Source of the DNA: Verrucomicrobiales bacterium
GTDB lineage: Bacteria > Verrucomicrobiota > Verrucomicrobiia > Verrucomicrobiales > DEV007
Direction of reading: 5' to 3'
Length of the DNA: 39,814 nucleotides
Assembly: GCA_028281705.1 (NCBI GenBank)
Contig: JANQJH010000439.1
Coordinates: 1 to 39,814 of the forward strand
This document shows positions 26,077 to 33,737 of this stretch, one piece after another. Both the position numbers and the translations under genes were made by a program. The notes beneath the pieces are model-generated. The model was not told where the DNA came from. It saw nothing but the letters and a program-made list of their open reading frames with translations, and ran no database searches. Position 1 is the stretch's first letter. Each line of letters opens with the position of its first letter.

Positions 26077-27075
26077 ATGCGCTCCTTCACTTTGCTTGTA
26101 TTCTCCCTCATGACAGCAATTTCCCATGCCGGCTCGCTTGCGGTTCACAAAGATGCGAAAACCGGCTGGGATGTCTATGTCCTCTCCCAGGGCGACACCG
26201 TGGCCACCTTCGTGCCCGCCGCCGGAGCCAATGTCCAGTCGATCACCCTTCGCGGTATCGAGTACTTTCACCAGCCGGAAGAACTCTCCGAGCTTCCGGG
26301 GGTTCGATGCGGCAATCCGGTCCTGTACCCGACTCCAAACCGGATCAAAGGGGGGAACTTCGAGTTTGAAGGGAAGAAATACGTCTTCCGGGAAGGTCCT
26401 GGAAATCACATTCACGGATTGGTCAATCGCGCCGAGTTTGCCTGCGAATCGACCGAGGTTTCGGCCGAGGCCGTCTCCGTCACCGCGGCCATCCGCTTTG
26501 ATGCTCAGAGTGAACGGGGAGTGCTCTTTCCCTGGGAACACACCTTTCGCATCAAGGTCACCGTCCGTGATGGCGGCGTGCGCTGGGATTACGAGGTCGA
26601 TAACGATGCCAGCGGCAAGAATCTCCCCTTCGGTGTCGCTCTCCATCCCTACCTGAAATATCACGGGTCCCGGAAGGACACCTTTCTCCACGTCCCGGCC
26701 CAGTCACTCATGGAATCGTTTCAGCAACTGCCGAGCGGCAAACTGCTAGACCTCGAAGGGCATCCACTGGATGCCCGTGAACCCGTTTCCCTCGAAGGGT
26801 TCGACTCCGACGACGTCTTCTTCGGGATGGTCCCGGAGAGACCGGCCAAGGTCGAGTTTCGCAACGTGGGACGCAGCGTCACCTTCAAGGCATCCCAAGA
26901 GTTCACCCACCTCGTGGTGTGGACGCCCGATCGCCCGTTTATGGGAATCGAAAACCAAACCTGCTCCACCGACGCCCACAACTTGGCGGCTCAGGGAATG
27001 GAGGACGTGGCCCATCTGCAGATCTGCCCGCCGGGTGAGAAGCGGCAGGGTTGGGTGGAGTATTTATTCGAATAA
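26077..27075 (+). CDS. aldose 1-epimerase-like secreted protein (GalM family)
   Basis: 332 residues from the ATG at 26077 (MRSFTLLVFSLMTAISHAGS, signal peptide); the frame is open back to 25978, overlapping the previous gene. GalM-type features: VPAAGANVQSITLRGIEYFH, RCGNPVLYPTPNRIKGG, the first catalytic His region GNHIHGLV, ALHPYLKYHG with the second His, and MGIENQTCSTDAHNL with the catalytic Glu. The enzyme interconverts alpha and beta anomers of aldoses. With a signal peptide it would act outside the cytoplasm, feeding sugar uptake. A hairpin followed by TTTT ends the gene. Substrate sugar is unknown. Confidence 0.9.
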   Translation: MRSFTLLVFSLMTAISHAGSLAVHKDAKTGWDVYVLSQGDTVATFVPAAGANVQSITLRGIEYFHQPEELSELPGVRCGNPVLYPTPNRIKGGNFEFEGKKYVFREGPGNHIHGLVNRAEFACESTEVSAEAVSVTAAIRFDAQSERGVLFPWEHTFRIKVTVRDGGVRWDYEVDNDASGKNLPFGVALHPYLKYHGSRKDTFLHVPAQSLMESFQQLPSGKLLDLEGHPLDAREPVSLEGFDSDDVFFGMVPERPAKVEFRNVGRSVTFKASQEFTHLVVWTPDRPFMGIENQTCSTDAHNLAAQGMEDVAHLQICPPGEKRQGWVEYLFE

Positions 27076-27086
27076 GAAGCGGAAAC

Positions 27087-27134
27087 GGCCACGGTCGCGA
27101 TCGGGCTGACACTCCGTGTCAACTGTGGCCTTTT
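27087..27134 (+). terminator. candidate terminator after the epimerase gene
   Basis: Outer arms GGCCAC (27087-27092) and GTGGCC (27125-27130) enclose a perfect inner hairpin TGACAC-TCC-GTGTCA (27107-27121), followed by TTTT (27131-27134). The U-run is short, so efficiency is uncertain. Position 11 bases after the epimerase stop and before the toxin-antitoxin promoter fits. Confidence 0.45.
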
Positions 27135-27166
27135 GGTGGCTAGGTACGCTCGACAGGCAAATGGAC

Positions 27167-27202
27167 TTGACGAGAGCGTTTACAAAATACAGAATTGTAA
27201 AC
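27167..27202 (+). promoter_or_regulatory. promoter and palindromic operator of the UPF0175/DUF3368 pair
   Basis: TTGACG (27167-27172) is followed after 17 bases by CAGAAT (27190-27195), a plausible -35/-10 pair. A perfect inverted repeat, GTTTACAA (27178-27185) and TTGTAAAC (27195-27202), spans the spacer and -10 and abuts the ATG at 27203. No Shine-Dalgarno is present, so the transcript may be leaderless. Binding of the ribbon-helix-helix antitoxin here would block transcription, as in other autoregulated toxin-antitoxin operons. Confidence 0.6.
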
Positions 27203-27523
27203 ATGGCCACCACAACCATTGCCGCGCGAGTCGACCGGGAAGAGGCGGCTCGTATCGAGACGCTCGCTGAAATGGAGGGCTGCGACCGCTCGACCTTGAT
27301 CAAGTCGATCGTCCGTAGAGGCATCAAGGCCCTCAGCCTCGAACGCGCAACCTCAGCCTACCGGGATGAAAAAATCACCCTCTCGAGGGCCGCTGAACTC
27401 GCCGGCCTGAGCCAATGGGATTTCCTCGCACTGATGCCGAAGGAGCAACTCGAGATTCACTACGATATCGCAGAGTTCGAGGACGATTTACGAACGCTGG
27501 ATCAGCGCCTTCCATCTCACTAG
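27203..27523 (+). CDS. RHH/UPF0175-type antitoxin
   Basis: 106 residues from the ATG at 27203. Residues 1-45 are a ribbon-helix-helix unit (TTTIAARVDREEAARIETLA, then CDRSTLIKSIVRRGIKA). Residues ~58-85 are the UPF0175 core (DEKITLSRAAELAGLSQWDF). UPF0175 proteins are paired with DUF3368 PIN-like toxins. The stop TAG is directly followed by the GTG of the toxin gene, with no gap. An in-frame ATG at 27161 would place the start upstream of the palindrome and is less likely. Lower G+C than flanking core genes. Confidence 0.85.
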   Translation: MATTTIAARVDREEAARIETLAEMEGCDRSTLIKSIVRRGIKALSLERATSAYRDEKITLSRAAELAGLSQWDFLALMPKEQLEIHYDIAEFEDDLRTLDQRLPSH

Positions 27524-28024
27524 GTGAACGTTGTCGTTTGTGACGCCAGCCCTCTGATCATTCTGGCAAAGCTCGACCGGCTGCACTTGATCCAAGAAGT
27601 GCTGGGAGGCGACATTATCGTGTTGAAGTGTGTGGCCGATGAAGTGCTTGGTGAACGAGCCGGCGCGACGGAACGCACCCGTCTGTTCAACTTCCTCAAC
27701 GAATCTGCAACCATCTGCCACTTCTCGGGAACGCAGATTCAATCCAAATCTCTCAGCGAGAGTGATTGCTCGACACTCACATACTGCATTCAAAACGAAG
27801 TTGATTGGCTAGTGGCAGATGAGCGGTTGATGCGACGTGTGGCCTCGGAACACGGGCTCGCAATCATCGGTGTGTTAGGCATCGTCGTTGGTGCAGCAAG
27901 ACGGAGAATTATCGCATTAGAAGAAGCTCAGTCCATCCTTCGCGATGCGGTTGCCAGACATGATCTCCGGATCTCCGTCGCCCTCTATCAGCGAGTGCTG
28001 GACGAGCTCCGAGAACTCTCCTAG
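27524..28024 (+). CDS. DUF3368-type PIN-like toxin
   Basis: 166 residues, GTG start immediately after the antitoxin stop. VVCDASPLIILAKLDRLHLI carries the first acidic residue (Asp7), VLKCVADEV the second region, SESDCSTLTYC and WLVADERLMRRVA the later acidic residues, and GVLGIVVGAA the family-typical end of the domain. These are the DUF3368/PIN features, a predicted RNase toxin. Forms a compact two-gene unit with the UPF0175 antitoxin. The PhyH-like gene starts 17 bases later and could be co-transcribed by read-through. Confidence 0.87.
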   Translation: MNVVVCDASPLIILAKLDRLHLIQEVLGGDIIVLKCVADEVLGERAGATERTRLFNFLNESATICHFSGTQIQSKSLSESDCSTLTYCIQNEVDWLVADERLMRRVASEHGLAIIGVLGIVVGAARRRIIALEEAQSILRDAVARHDLRISVALYQRVLDELRELS

Positions 28025-28041
28025 AGAATAAAGGCGCAACG

Positions 28042-28872
28042 ATGATGTCCCAGCTCAGCTCAGCCGAAATCGAACACTATCGCCAGGACGGCTATGTCGT
28101 CCCCGAGTTTCGACTCTCTGCCCCGCGCGTGAAGAAACTTCGGATGGCACTGGATGCCGTGATCATGGCGAATCCGGAAACGCGTCCGGAGCAGCTTGTG
28201 AGTGTGCACACGGAAGAGAGCGGCGCCGAGGGAGTCGTCGGCGATAAAGTCTTTCTCGAGCTGGCCCGCAACCCGCAGATCCTGGATATGGTAGAGCAAC
28301 TGATTGGGCCGGACATCGTTCTGTGGGGATGTCAGGCCTTCTGCAAGCCTCCGGGCGACGGCATGGAAGTACCCTGGCACCAAGACGGTCACTACTGGCC
28401 GATCAAACCCTTGGCCACCTGCACCGTGTGGATTGCGATCGATGACAGCGTGACGGAGAACGGCTGCCTCCGTGTGATTCCTCGCTCACATCAAGAACAA
28501 AGGCTGCACGCGCACCTTAAAGAAGATCGCACCGACGTCGTCCTCAACCAACGGGTCCGCGACGACTACTTCGACCGATCGGCCGCAGTCGACATCGAAC
28601 TGAATGCGGGACAGATGTCGCTCCACGATGTCTACCTCATCCACGGCTCCAATCCGAACCGTTCGACGCGTCGCCGAGCCGGACTGGCGATTCGCTACAT
28701 GCCGGCAACTTCGTTCTTCGATCGCAGCGCCGGCCTTGATGCCAGCGCGGGCTACAAGGTCGATTTCTCCAACCGGCCTCTTTGGCTGCTCCGCGGGGAG
28801 GACCGGACCGGGCGGAATGACTTTGGCGTGGGGCACGATCAGTTTGCCCAGCCGTCAAACTCCCGAAAGTAG
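28042..28872 (+). CDS. phytanoyl-CoA dioxygenase (PhyH)-family protein
   Basis: 276 residues; a second Met follows the first. The Fe(II) facial triad is visible: His113 and Asp115 in PWHQDGHYW, and His201 in VYLIHGSNPNRS. The 2-oxoglutarate-binding Arg is in the RRRAGLAIRYM segment (~210-220). ENGCLRVIPRSHQEQ is the usual family motif. PhyH-family enzymes hydroxylate diverse small molecules with 2-oxoglutarate and O2. No signal peptide, so cytoplasmic. Substrate is unknown. The nearby sequence AAAGG may serve as ribosome binding site. REP-like palindromes begin 18 bases after the stop. Confidence 0.9.
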   Translation: MMSQLSSAEIEHYRQDGYVVPEFRLSAPRVKKLRMALDAVIMANPETRPEQLVSVHTEESGAEGVVGDKVFLELARNPQILDMVEQLIGPDIVLWGCQAFCKPPGDGMEVPWHQDGHYWPIKPLATCTVWIAIDDSVTENGCLRVIPRSHQEQRLHAHLKEDRTDVVLNQRVRDDYFDRSAAVDIELNAGQMSLHDVYLIHGSNPNRSTRRRAGLAIRYMPATSFFDRSAGLDASAGYKVDFSNRPLWLLRGEDRTGRNDFGVGHDQFAQPSNSRK

Positions 28873-28889
28873 TGCGGACACTCACTCCC

Positions 28890-29022
28890 GGAAGCCGTGA
28901 GGCTTCCCCTATCGGAACTACCATAACATGCCGTTCCTCGTAGCGGAAGCCGTAAGGCTTCCCTGAATACTAACATACAACGACCCAACAAGTCCAGTCC
29001 ATACCGAGGGACTGAAGTCCCT
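28890..29022. repeat. cluster of three REP-like palindromes
   Basis: GGAAGCCGTGAGGCTTCC (28890-28907), GGAAGCCGTAAGGCTTCC (28945-28962) and AGGGACTGAAGTCCCT (29007-29022). The first two differ by one loop base. The third, with CCCACATTCTG on its right side, is repeated base for base at 33675. Two palindrome families are thus mixed in the 306-base gap between the PhyH gene and the solenoid gene. No T-run follows, so these are not simple terminators. Confidence 0.75.
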
Positions 29023-29175
29023 CCCACATTCTGGGAAATCACCTCTGTGTGAGAACTTCCTAACTACTGGGAGAGAGTCCGACGATGACTTGTTAGCCAG
29101 CCAAAGCGTCAGGGCGAGGAGAACCAAAGCCGGAACGACCAGCCAACCCATCACTCTGGCCGGCCTCACCTTCAT
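28918..29175 (-). CDS. possible small membrane protein whose 3' end runs into REP sequence
   Basis: 85 codons starting three bases after the stop of the 450-residue solenoid gene (TGA-TCG-ATG). It begins MKVRPARVMGWLVVPALVLLALTLWLANKSSSD, one clear membrane helix. From about residue 45 (PECGRDFSPS) it is the translation of the palindromic repeat at 29007, so the original C-terminus has probably been replaced or lost. The tight spacing and hydrophobic start favour a real gene. The tail and lack of any recognised family argue for caution. Confidence 0.35.
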   Translation of the reverse strand: MKVRPARVMGWLVVPALVLLALTLWLANKSSSDSLPVVRKFSHRGDFPECGRDFSPSVWTGLVGSLYVSIQGSLTASATRNGMLW

Positions 29176-29178
29176 CGA

Positions 29179-30531
29179 TCAATCTCTTTTGGTGAACCGA
29201 TGCCAGGCATCATCGGGCAAGCCACTCTGCCGAAACCACTCCGCGGCAGCCTGTTGGTCTTGTCGATAGAAATGCTCGGCGGCACGCACTTGGGCTGCCT
29301 GCCGCATGCCCGGATCCGTGATCTCCGCGGCCCAGAGAACGGCCGCCTCTCCGTCCTGATGCGCCAGCCCGCTAATGAAGCCGTTGATGGCGAAGTTCCG
29401 GTCGTCCGACGGCGGCATGTTGAGGATGTCCTGCACCGCCTCATGAGGTTCCTGGGAACCGCGAAACCCGTAGACGGCGCTGAGCGCATCGCGTTGTGCC
29501 AGACTGGGGCCCAGGGAATCCACCCAATCGGTGGCGGCCTCGACGTCTTTCCATTGGCGAACCACTTCACCAAAGAGCCGCGAGTTCTGATCTTGTCCCA
29601 CAAACTGCCGAGCCCAATCAGCAGCCTCGAGAGGATCGTTGTTGGCCAGTTCGTGAGCCACGCTGCGTAAGGCCGTCGCCTGCAGGCGCCCGGCATCCAA
29701 TTCCTCCGCCCAGGCCACCGTTTGTCCCAGCCCCACGGTATTCCTCACCTCGCGTGTCAGTCTCCTCATGTGATCGGAGAAACCAGGCGTCCCACTCTCT
29801 GCCAACCGGTTCACGTAATCAGTCGCGTATCCGATGTCATAGTCGGCCAAGCCTTCGATCAGGCGCCCCGTCATCCGGTGATAGAGCTTTCCGCCTTCCA
29901 TGGCCAACACCAAGTCGATCGCCGTCTGGGGATCCACGCTGGCCAGTCCGGGAAGCATGTTGCTCGTATAGCCGTCCTGGTATCTCTTGGGAATTTCATC
30001 AATGTAAGCCACCGCAGTCTCGGGATCGCTGGCGCCCCAGGCGTAATCGAAAGCGCGCCACTGCTCACCACTGGCACCATTCTGGTGCAGGGAACTCCGC
30101 ATGATCATGGCTTGCTCCTTGGTGAACGTATCCAATTGCATCTCTTGCAGCAGCCTATCAAAAGCCTTGCGGCGTTCAATCGGGTTCGAAGACTTCGTCG
30201 CCATCAAGGCGAGTTCCACAATCTGTTCCTCCGTGAGGGGTGGGCTGTCTTCCGTCAGCGGATACTTCGCCAGGGACAGCTTGGCCGCGGCAACGATGGT
30301 CCTCTTGCCGAGCACGGTATTACCCACGGCATTCTCCTGTTTTGGCTTCTCAGGGGATCGATTCTGAGAACCAGCTAGCCACGGTGTCAGGGAGAGAAAC
30401 CTGCCCGCCGACCTCATCTCGCCCGGGCCGCCCGCAGATTGCAAGGCGCGGCGACCGAGTTGAGAACCGGCCACGAAAGTGACCATCGTGATGAGGATCC
30501 AGATCCCGTGCTTCGCTAGTGAACGATTCAT
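29179..30531 (-). CDS. membrane-anchored alpha-solenoid protein, paralogue 4
   Basis: 450 residues, N-terminal anchor HGIWILITMVTFVAGSQLG, then a Ser/Pro/Lys linker and ~330 residues of helical repeats. Repeat signatures are WGASDPETAVAYIDEIP, LASVDPQTAIDLVLAM, LANNDPLEAADWARQF, LAHQDGEAAVLWAAEI and FYRQDQQAAAEWFRQSGLP, each built around a DP-x-x-A core with a W or F a few residues later. It shares the ending EWxxxSGLP with the gene upstream, so they are paralogues. No catalytic motif. The family is not one I can name; the layout suggests an envelope-located protein-binding scaffold. Gap of 50 bases from the upstream gene, same strand. Confidence 0.8.
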   Translation of the reverse strand: MNRSLAKHGIWILITMVTFVAGSQLGRRALQSAGGPGEMRSAGRFLSLTPWLAGSQNRSPEKPKQENAVGNTVLGKRTIVAAAKLSLAKYPLTEDSPPLTEEQIVELALMATKSSNPIERRKAFDRLLQEMQLDTFTKEQAMIMRSSLHQNGASGEQWRAFDYAWGASDPETAVAYIDEIPKRYQDGYTSNMLPGLASVDPQTAIDLVLAMEGGKLYHRMTGRLIEGLADYDIGYATDYVNRLAESGTPGFSDHMRRLTREVRNTVGLGQTVAWAEELDAGRLQATALRSVAHELANNDPLEAADWARQFVGQDQNSRLFGEVVRQWKDVEAATDWVDSLGPSLAQRDALSAVYGFRGSQEPHEAVQDILNMPPSDDRNFAINGFISGLAHQDGEAAVLWAAEITDPGMRQAAQVRAAEHFYRQDQQAAAEWFRQSGLPDDAWHRFTKRD

Positions 30532-30581
30532 CGCGTCTCAGTAAATTGGATCAAAAAGAGGAAATCGGTAGGCTTTTCGCA

Positions 30582-31736
30582 TCAATCTCGATCGCGGTCC
30601 CGACGGACATTGAGCATCTTCTGTTGCATCTCCTCCGGCAAGCCCGAAGAGGCGGCCCACTCGGCGGCGGCGGCGGCATCCTTGTGCGCCCAGGCGCGCC
30701 CGACGCCGAAGATGGCCTCCATGCGGTGGCCCTCCGAGGCGATGGTCTGGGCCCAGGTGATGGCCGACACGGGGTCTTCCCATGCCAGCCGGCCGGTAAA
30801 CCCGCTGATTGCGGAATCCTTGACCGCGGAATCCGGCATGGACAGCAAGTACTCACTCGCCGCCTTCGGGTCACGGCGGGCCCAGGATTCCAACGCACGG
30901 CGCATGGCGATGTTGCGCGCCTCACCTGAGGGCAAGTTCTCCGCCCACGCCGCCGTCTGCGAGGGCGCATTCGTCCGCATCATCTGCTCCGCCACACGAT
31001 GCATCAGATGCTCCGCCCCCTTCTGGCCATCCTCGACCATCGAGAGGACGAAATCGCTCGCCGCGCCTGGATCCGCGCTCGCCAGCCCCTCCACCAAACC
31101 CCGCATGAGGTGACCACGCATCTGATCAACAGGGATCTTGCGATCCTTGAGCAGTGGATCAAATCCAGGGTCGTTCTCCATGTCGAGACCCTTGAACCAC
31201 GCCAGCGCCGCCTGCGGATCTGCATTGGCCCAACCTGCCAGTGCCGGTGCCATGTCGTCCTCCTCCGTCCCGGCGCCAAACATGGCCGCCTCGGCTCCCG
31301 CGACGGCACCCCAGGCGTAGTGGAACTCCCGAAACTCCGCACTGCGCGGCTCCTTGTGGGCAATCTGTTCACGCACGAGAAGCGCATTCTCGGCAGTCAA
31401 GCCCTCCAACAGGGCCGAGAAGGCAAGCCGGCGGTCGATGGGACTGGTGGATGCACGAAAGGCCTCACCGAGCTTCCGGATCTCGCCATCCGTCGGCGGC
31501 GCCGATTCAGAGAGATCGGCAGCCTGGGCGAGAGCATCATCACCTTCCTCTTCTTCCGCCTCCAAGCCGGCAAGCAATTCTGGCTCTGATCCGCCACCTC
31601 CCCCTAGGGTCGTCTTGGCCCCATCCGGACGCCCATCGCCTCCGCCGCGCCCCGCGGGAAACAGGTGGAAGCCGGCCGCAAAGGCGAGGACGGCCACGAA
31701 AAGCCACCCATAGTGGACGAGAATCGCTCTATTCAT
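30582..31736 (-). CDS. membrane-anchored alpha-solenoid protein, paralogue 3
   Basis: 384 residues. Anchor helix YGWLFVAVLAFAAGFHLF at ~9-26, then a Gly-rich (GGGGGSEPE) and acidic (EAEEEEGDD) linker. Repeats include WANADPQAALAWFKGL, LASADPGAASDFVLSM, WARRDPKAASEYLLSMP, LAWEDPVSAITWAQTI and WAHKDAAAAAEWAASSGLP. The consensus is W-A-x-x-D-P-x-A-A-x-x-W, ~35-45 residues per unit. Ends in a very basic/acidic tail (NVRRDRDRD). First of two solenoid genes on this strand. No ribosome binding site is evident. Function unknown. Confidence 0.8.
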   Translation of the reverse strand: MNRAILVHYGWLFVAVLAFAAGFHLFPAGRGGGDGRPDGAKTTLGGGGGSEPELLAGLEAEEEEGDDALAQAADLSESAPPTDGEIRKLGEAFRASTSPIDRRLAFSALLEGLTAENALLVREQIAHKEPRSAEFREFHYAWGAVAGAEAAMFGAGTEEDDMAPALAGWANADPQAALAWFKGLDMENDPGFDPLLKDRKIPVDQMRGHLMRGLVEGLASADPGAASDFVLSMVEDGQKGAEHLMHRVAEQMMRTNAPSQTAAWAENLPSGEARNIAMRRALESWARRDPKAASEYLLSMPDSAVKDSAISGFTGRLAWEDPVSAITWAQTIASEGHRMEAIFGVGRAWAHKDAAAAAEWAASSGLPEEMQQKMLNVRRDRDRD

Positions 31737-32122
31737 GATTGGTCAAACGGCCGCAGATGATTGGTGGTGAACTGATTGAAACCCATCGTGAGTCATTCGT
31801 GGCTGGGCAAGTGCTCCGAACAGAGAAATTCCCGATCTCTCCCTCTTGCAGCAGGCGTCGGCCACCCCAATCACCCCACGTCAATCACCCGATCGACACA
31901 GCTGGCCAAGGCCTCTCCCTCTGGTCTTATTACCCTAGGTTTCACGACCTACTCAGGCCCCGCCTCCAGCCACACCAAGTGATCTCGTCTTGACGCACCG
32001 CCATCCAACGGGACCTTTGGCCTATCCGTCGTGACAACGGGCAGAGCCCATCGGGAACGTGTCAGCAGCTTCTCCCGGTGGGCTCGATCGTTGGTTCCAA
32101 ACGAAACCGCTTGTTAGGATTG
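31737..32122. other. non-coding stretch upstream of the solenoid pair
   Basis: 386 bases with no supported gene. The open frames are short and carry no family motif. The promoter for the genes at 30582-31736 and 29179-30531 should be here, but no clear -35/-10 pair was found. The stretch ends at a scrap of solenoid-gene sequence (32123). Confidence 0.45.
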
Positions 32123-32188
32123 AGGCGCCCCAAGGCCTCTTGCGCCTGTCCCCGGTTCCGGCGGGCCGGCGCCTGAAGGCTGTCCCGG
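32123..32188 (-). pseudogene. scrap of a solenoid-gene 3' end, duplicate of 33826-33891
   Basis: Over 66 bases this copy differs from the end of the solenoid gene at 33738-35648 at only six positions; the first 30 bases are identical. On the minus strand it encodes CRDSLQAPARRNRGQAQEALGRL against IRDSLQALARRNPGQAQEALGRL. Both flanks diverge completely. It is a detached fragment of either that gene or a lost fifth paralogue. Confidence 0.8.
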
Positions 32189-32340
32189 CAACAGAATAGC
32201 CGCGATCGAATAAGGCGAGGCCACGGCTTGTTGAGGCCCAATGGCAGCCACAAACGAGATATGGTTCATTCCTAATTCGGAAAGGGGCTTGCGTGAGCTT
32301 CTCGAGCGCGTTCTCCAACGAACGTCAATGCGCAGGCTAA

Positions 32341-33031
32341 CTAACTACGCAAGAGTGATAGAATATAACGAATCTCTTCGTCCACTTGATCTTCCTTCGC
32401 CACCGTCCGTCGGACTTCTTTTCGAAGACCGCCTGCAAATTCGCGGCGCATCTCCAAGGCTGCCTGTCTCACCGCGCCTTCACTCATTTCAAGAGCACTT
32501 GCAATCTTCTGATAGGTTTCCGTACCTTTGCCAGTCAACTTACCCCGCAGTTTCAAAAAGAGCGGACCGCGATTCCGGCTTTGGAGGCTCAGTTGCAACG
32601 ATTTCAAAGCGCTGGCGTAAACGGCTCGCGCCCAGTTGCGGTCAAAGGCCTCCTCTGGCGAACCCTTCCTCCGCCATCGGCATTTCTCCAGCCTTCTCCA
32701 ATTCTTCCAAGGGCACTGGCTGGATGCCGCCGCCACGCTTCTGCGCATTGGCTCCCCGATACTGATCGGCGCGCCAGCTACGTAGCGCCGTGAGCAAGAA
32801 CGAGCGAAAGAGCACCTCACCCCGTTCGATCTGCCGCAGAAAGTCCCGGCTCAGCAGGTGCGCGAAGAATCCTTGAATGTCGTCTGCCGCCGCGTCGTGA
32901 CTGACCCCTCGCCTGCGCAAGAAGATATAGAGCGGCTGCCAATAGGTAAGCGCGAATCTTTCCCAAGCCGAATGAGCTTCTTCCGGCTCACTCCCTTCAA
33001 GAATGAGTTCTGACCAGGGAGGGTTAGGGAA
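32341..33031 (-). pseudogene. broken ECF sigma factor gene (frameshift, uncertain 5' end)
   Basis: Frame 1 (from ~33031) reads FPNPPWSELILEGSEPEEAH, ERFALTYWQPLYIFLRRRGV, AADDIQGFFAHLLSRDFL and ANAQKRGGGIQPVPLEELEK. This is the first half of the Planctomycete/Verrucomicrobial ECF-like sigma family with the YW-PLY and DD-QGFFA motifs. After MPMAEEG it goes out of frame and soon stops (32642). The frame one base over continues exactly on from there: GSPEEAFDRNWARAV, KLRGKLTGKGTETYQKIASA, EMSEGAVRQAALEMRREF, QVDEEIRYILSLL, i.e. region 4 and the conserved end. Removing one base of the CCC at 32663-32665 restores one ~230-residue frame. The only in-frame ATG (33139) would add 36 Pro-rich residues that are antisense to a HEAT fragment, so the true start is probably lost too. 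Confidence 0.8.
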
Positions 33032-33498
33032 GGCGCCGTGCCGGTGAGCCTGGGGCGGCAGATCAGGCGGTAGCGGCACTCCTGACGGCGTTGAAGGAGG
33101 ACGAGCGGCCGCGGGTCCGTCTGGTGGCGGCTCGGGCATTGGGTCTCCACGGACCAGCGGCGGCCGAGGCGATCCCCGCGCTGATGGATCACTTGTACCA
33201 CCACACGATGGGAGACATCGTGGTGCAAACGCTAGTCCGGATCGGTCCTGATGCCACAGCGGCGATCGAGCCCATCGCCAGCTTGGTCAAAGACGAACGC
33301 CTGACGACCGGCAGCCGCATCATGGCCATCGAAGCGCTGGCAAGGATTGGAGGACCGGATCACGCGATAGTGGCGGACACACTCCGCATGGCGTCCAAGG
33401 ATCCCGATCCGCAGATCGGTCTCAAGGCACGGCAGGCGTTGCAGAACGCACAGGCGGAGAGGCCGGCCGCTGTTTCCAGTGTGCCATCGCCCAGCTAA
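33028..33498 (+). pseudogene. 5'-truncated HEAT-repeat gene fragment
   Basis: After a TAG at 33025 the frame reads DQAVAALLTALKEDERPRVR, LVAARALGLHGPAAAEAIPA, LMDHLYHHTMGDIVVQTLVR, IGPDATAAIEPIASLVKDER and further, three to four HEAT repeats ending in a Ser/Pro tail and TAA. There is no proper start; TTG at 33091 is the best available. In PVC bacteria such HEAT segments form the C-terminus of sulfatases and similar secreted proteins, so this is probably the tail of a larger lost gene. It abuts, head to head, the truncated sigma gene on the other strand. Confidence 0.6.
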
Positions 33499-33737
33499 CC
33501 TAAAGTGAGGTGGTGAGGAAGAAAGAAGGACAACCAAAGCTTGGGAGGTTCGAGATCCAGTTTCGTTTTTCCGTATGCTAGAACGACGCCGAAAACACAC
33601 TCCTTGTCTGCTCAATCTGTGCCCCGTTCTCCCAAGGTCCTCTCCAAGTTTGAGGCTCTTCCAAAAAACAAACGAGGGACTGAAGTCCCTCCCACATTCT
33701 GACAAAGCGTCAGGGGTCTTGGTCCCTTCGGTTCCAA
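33499..33737. repeat. gap with REP-like palindrome at 33675-33690
   Basis: AGGGACTGAAGTCCCT followed by CCCACATTCTG, the same 28-base unit as at 29006-29033. It lies between the end of the HEAT fragment and the convergent end of a solenoid gene. Nothing else is recognised in the gap. Confidence 0.7.
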
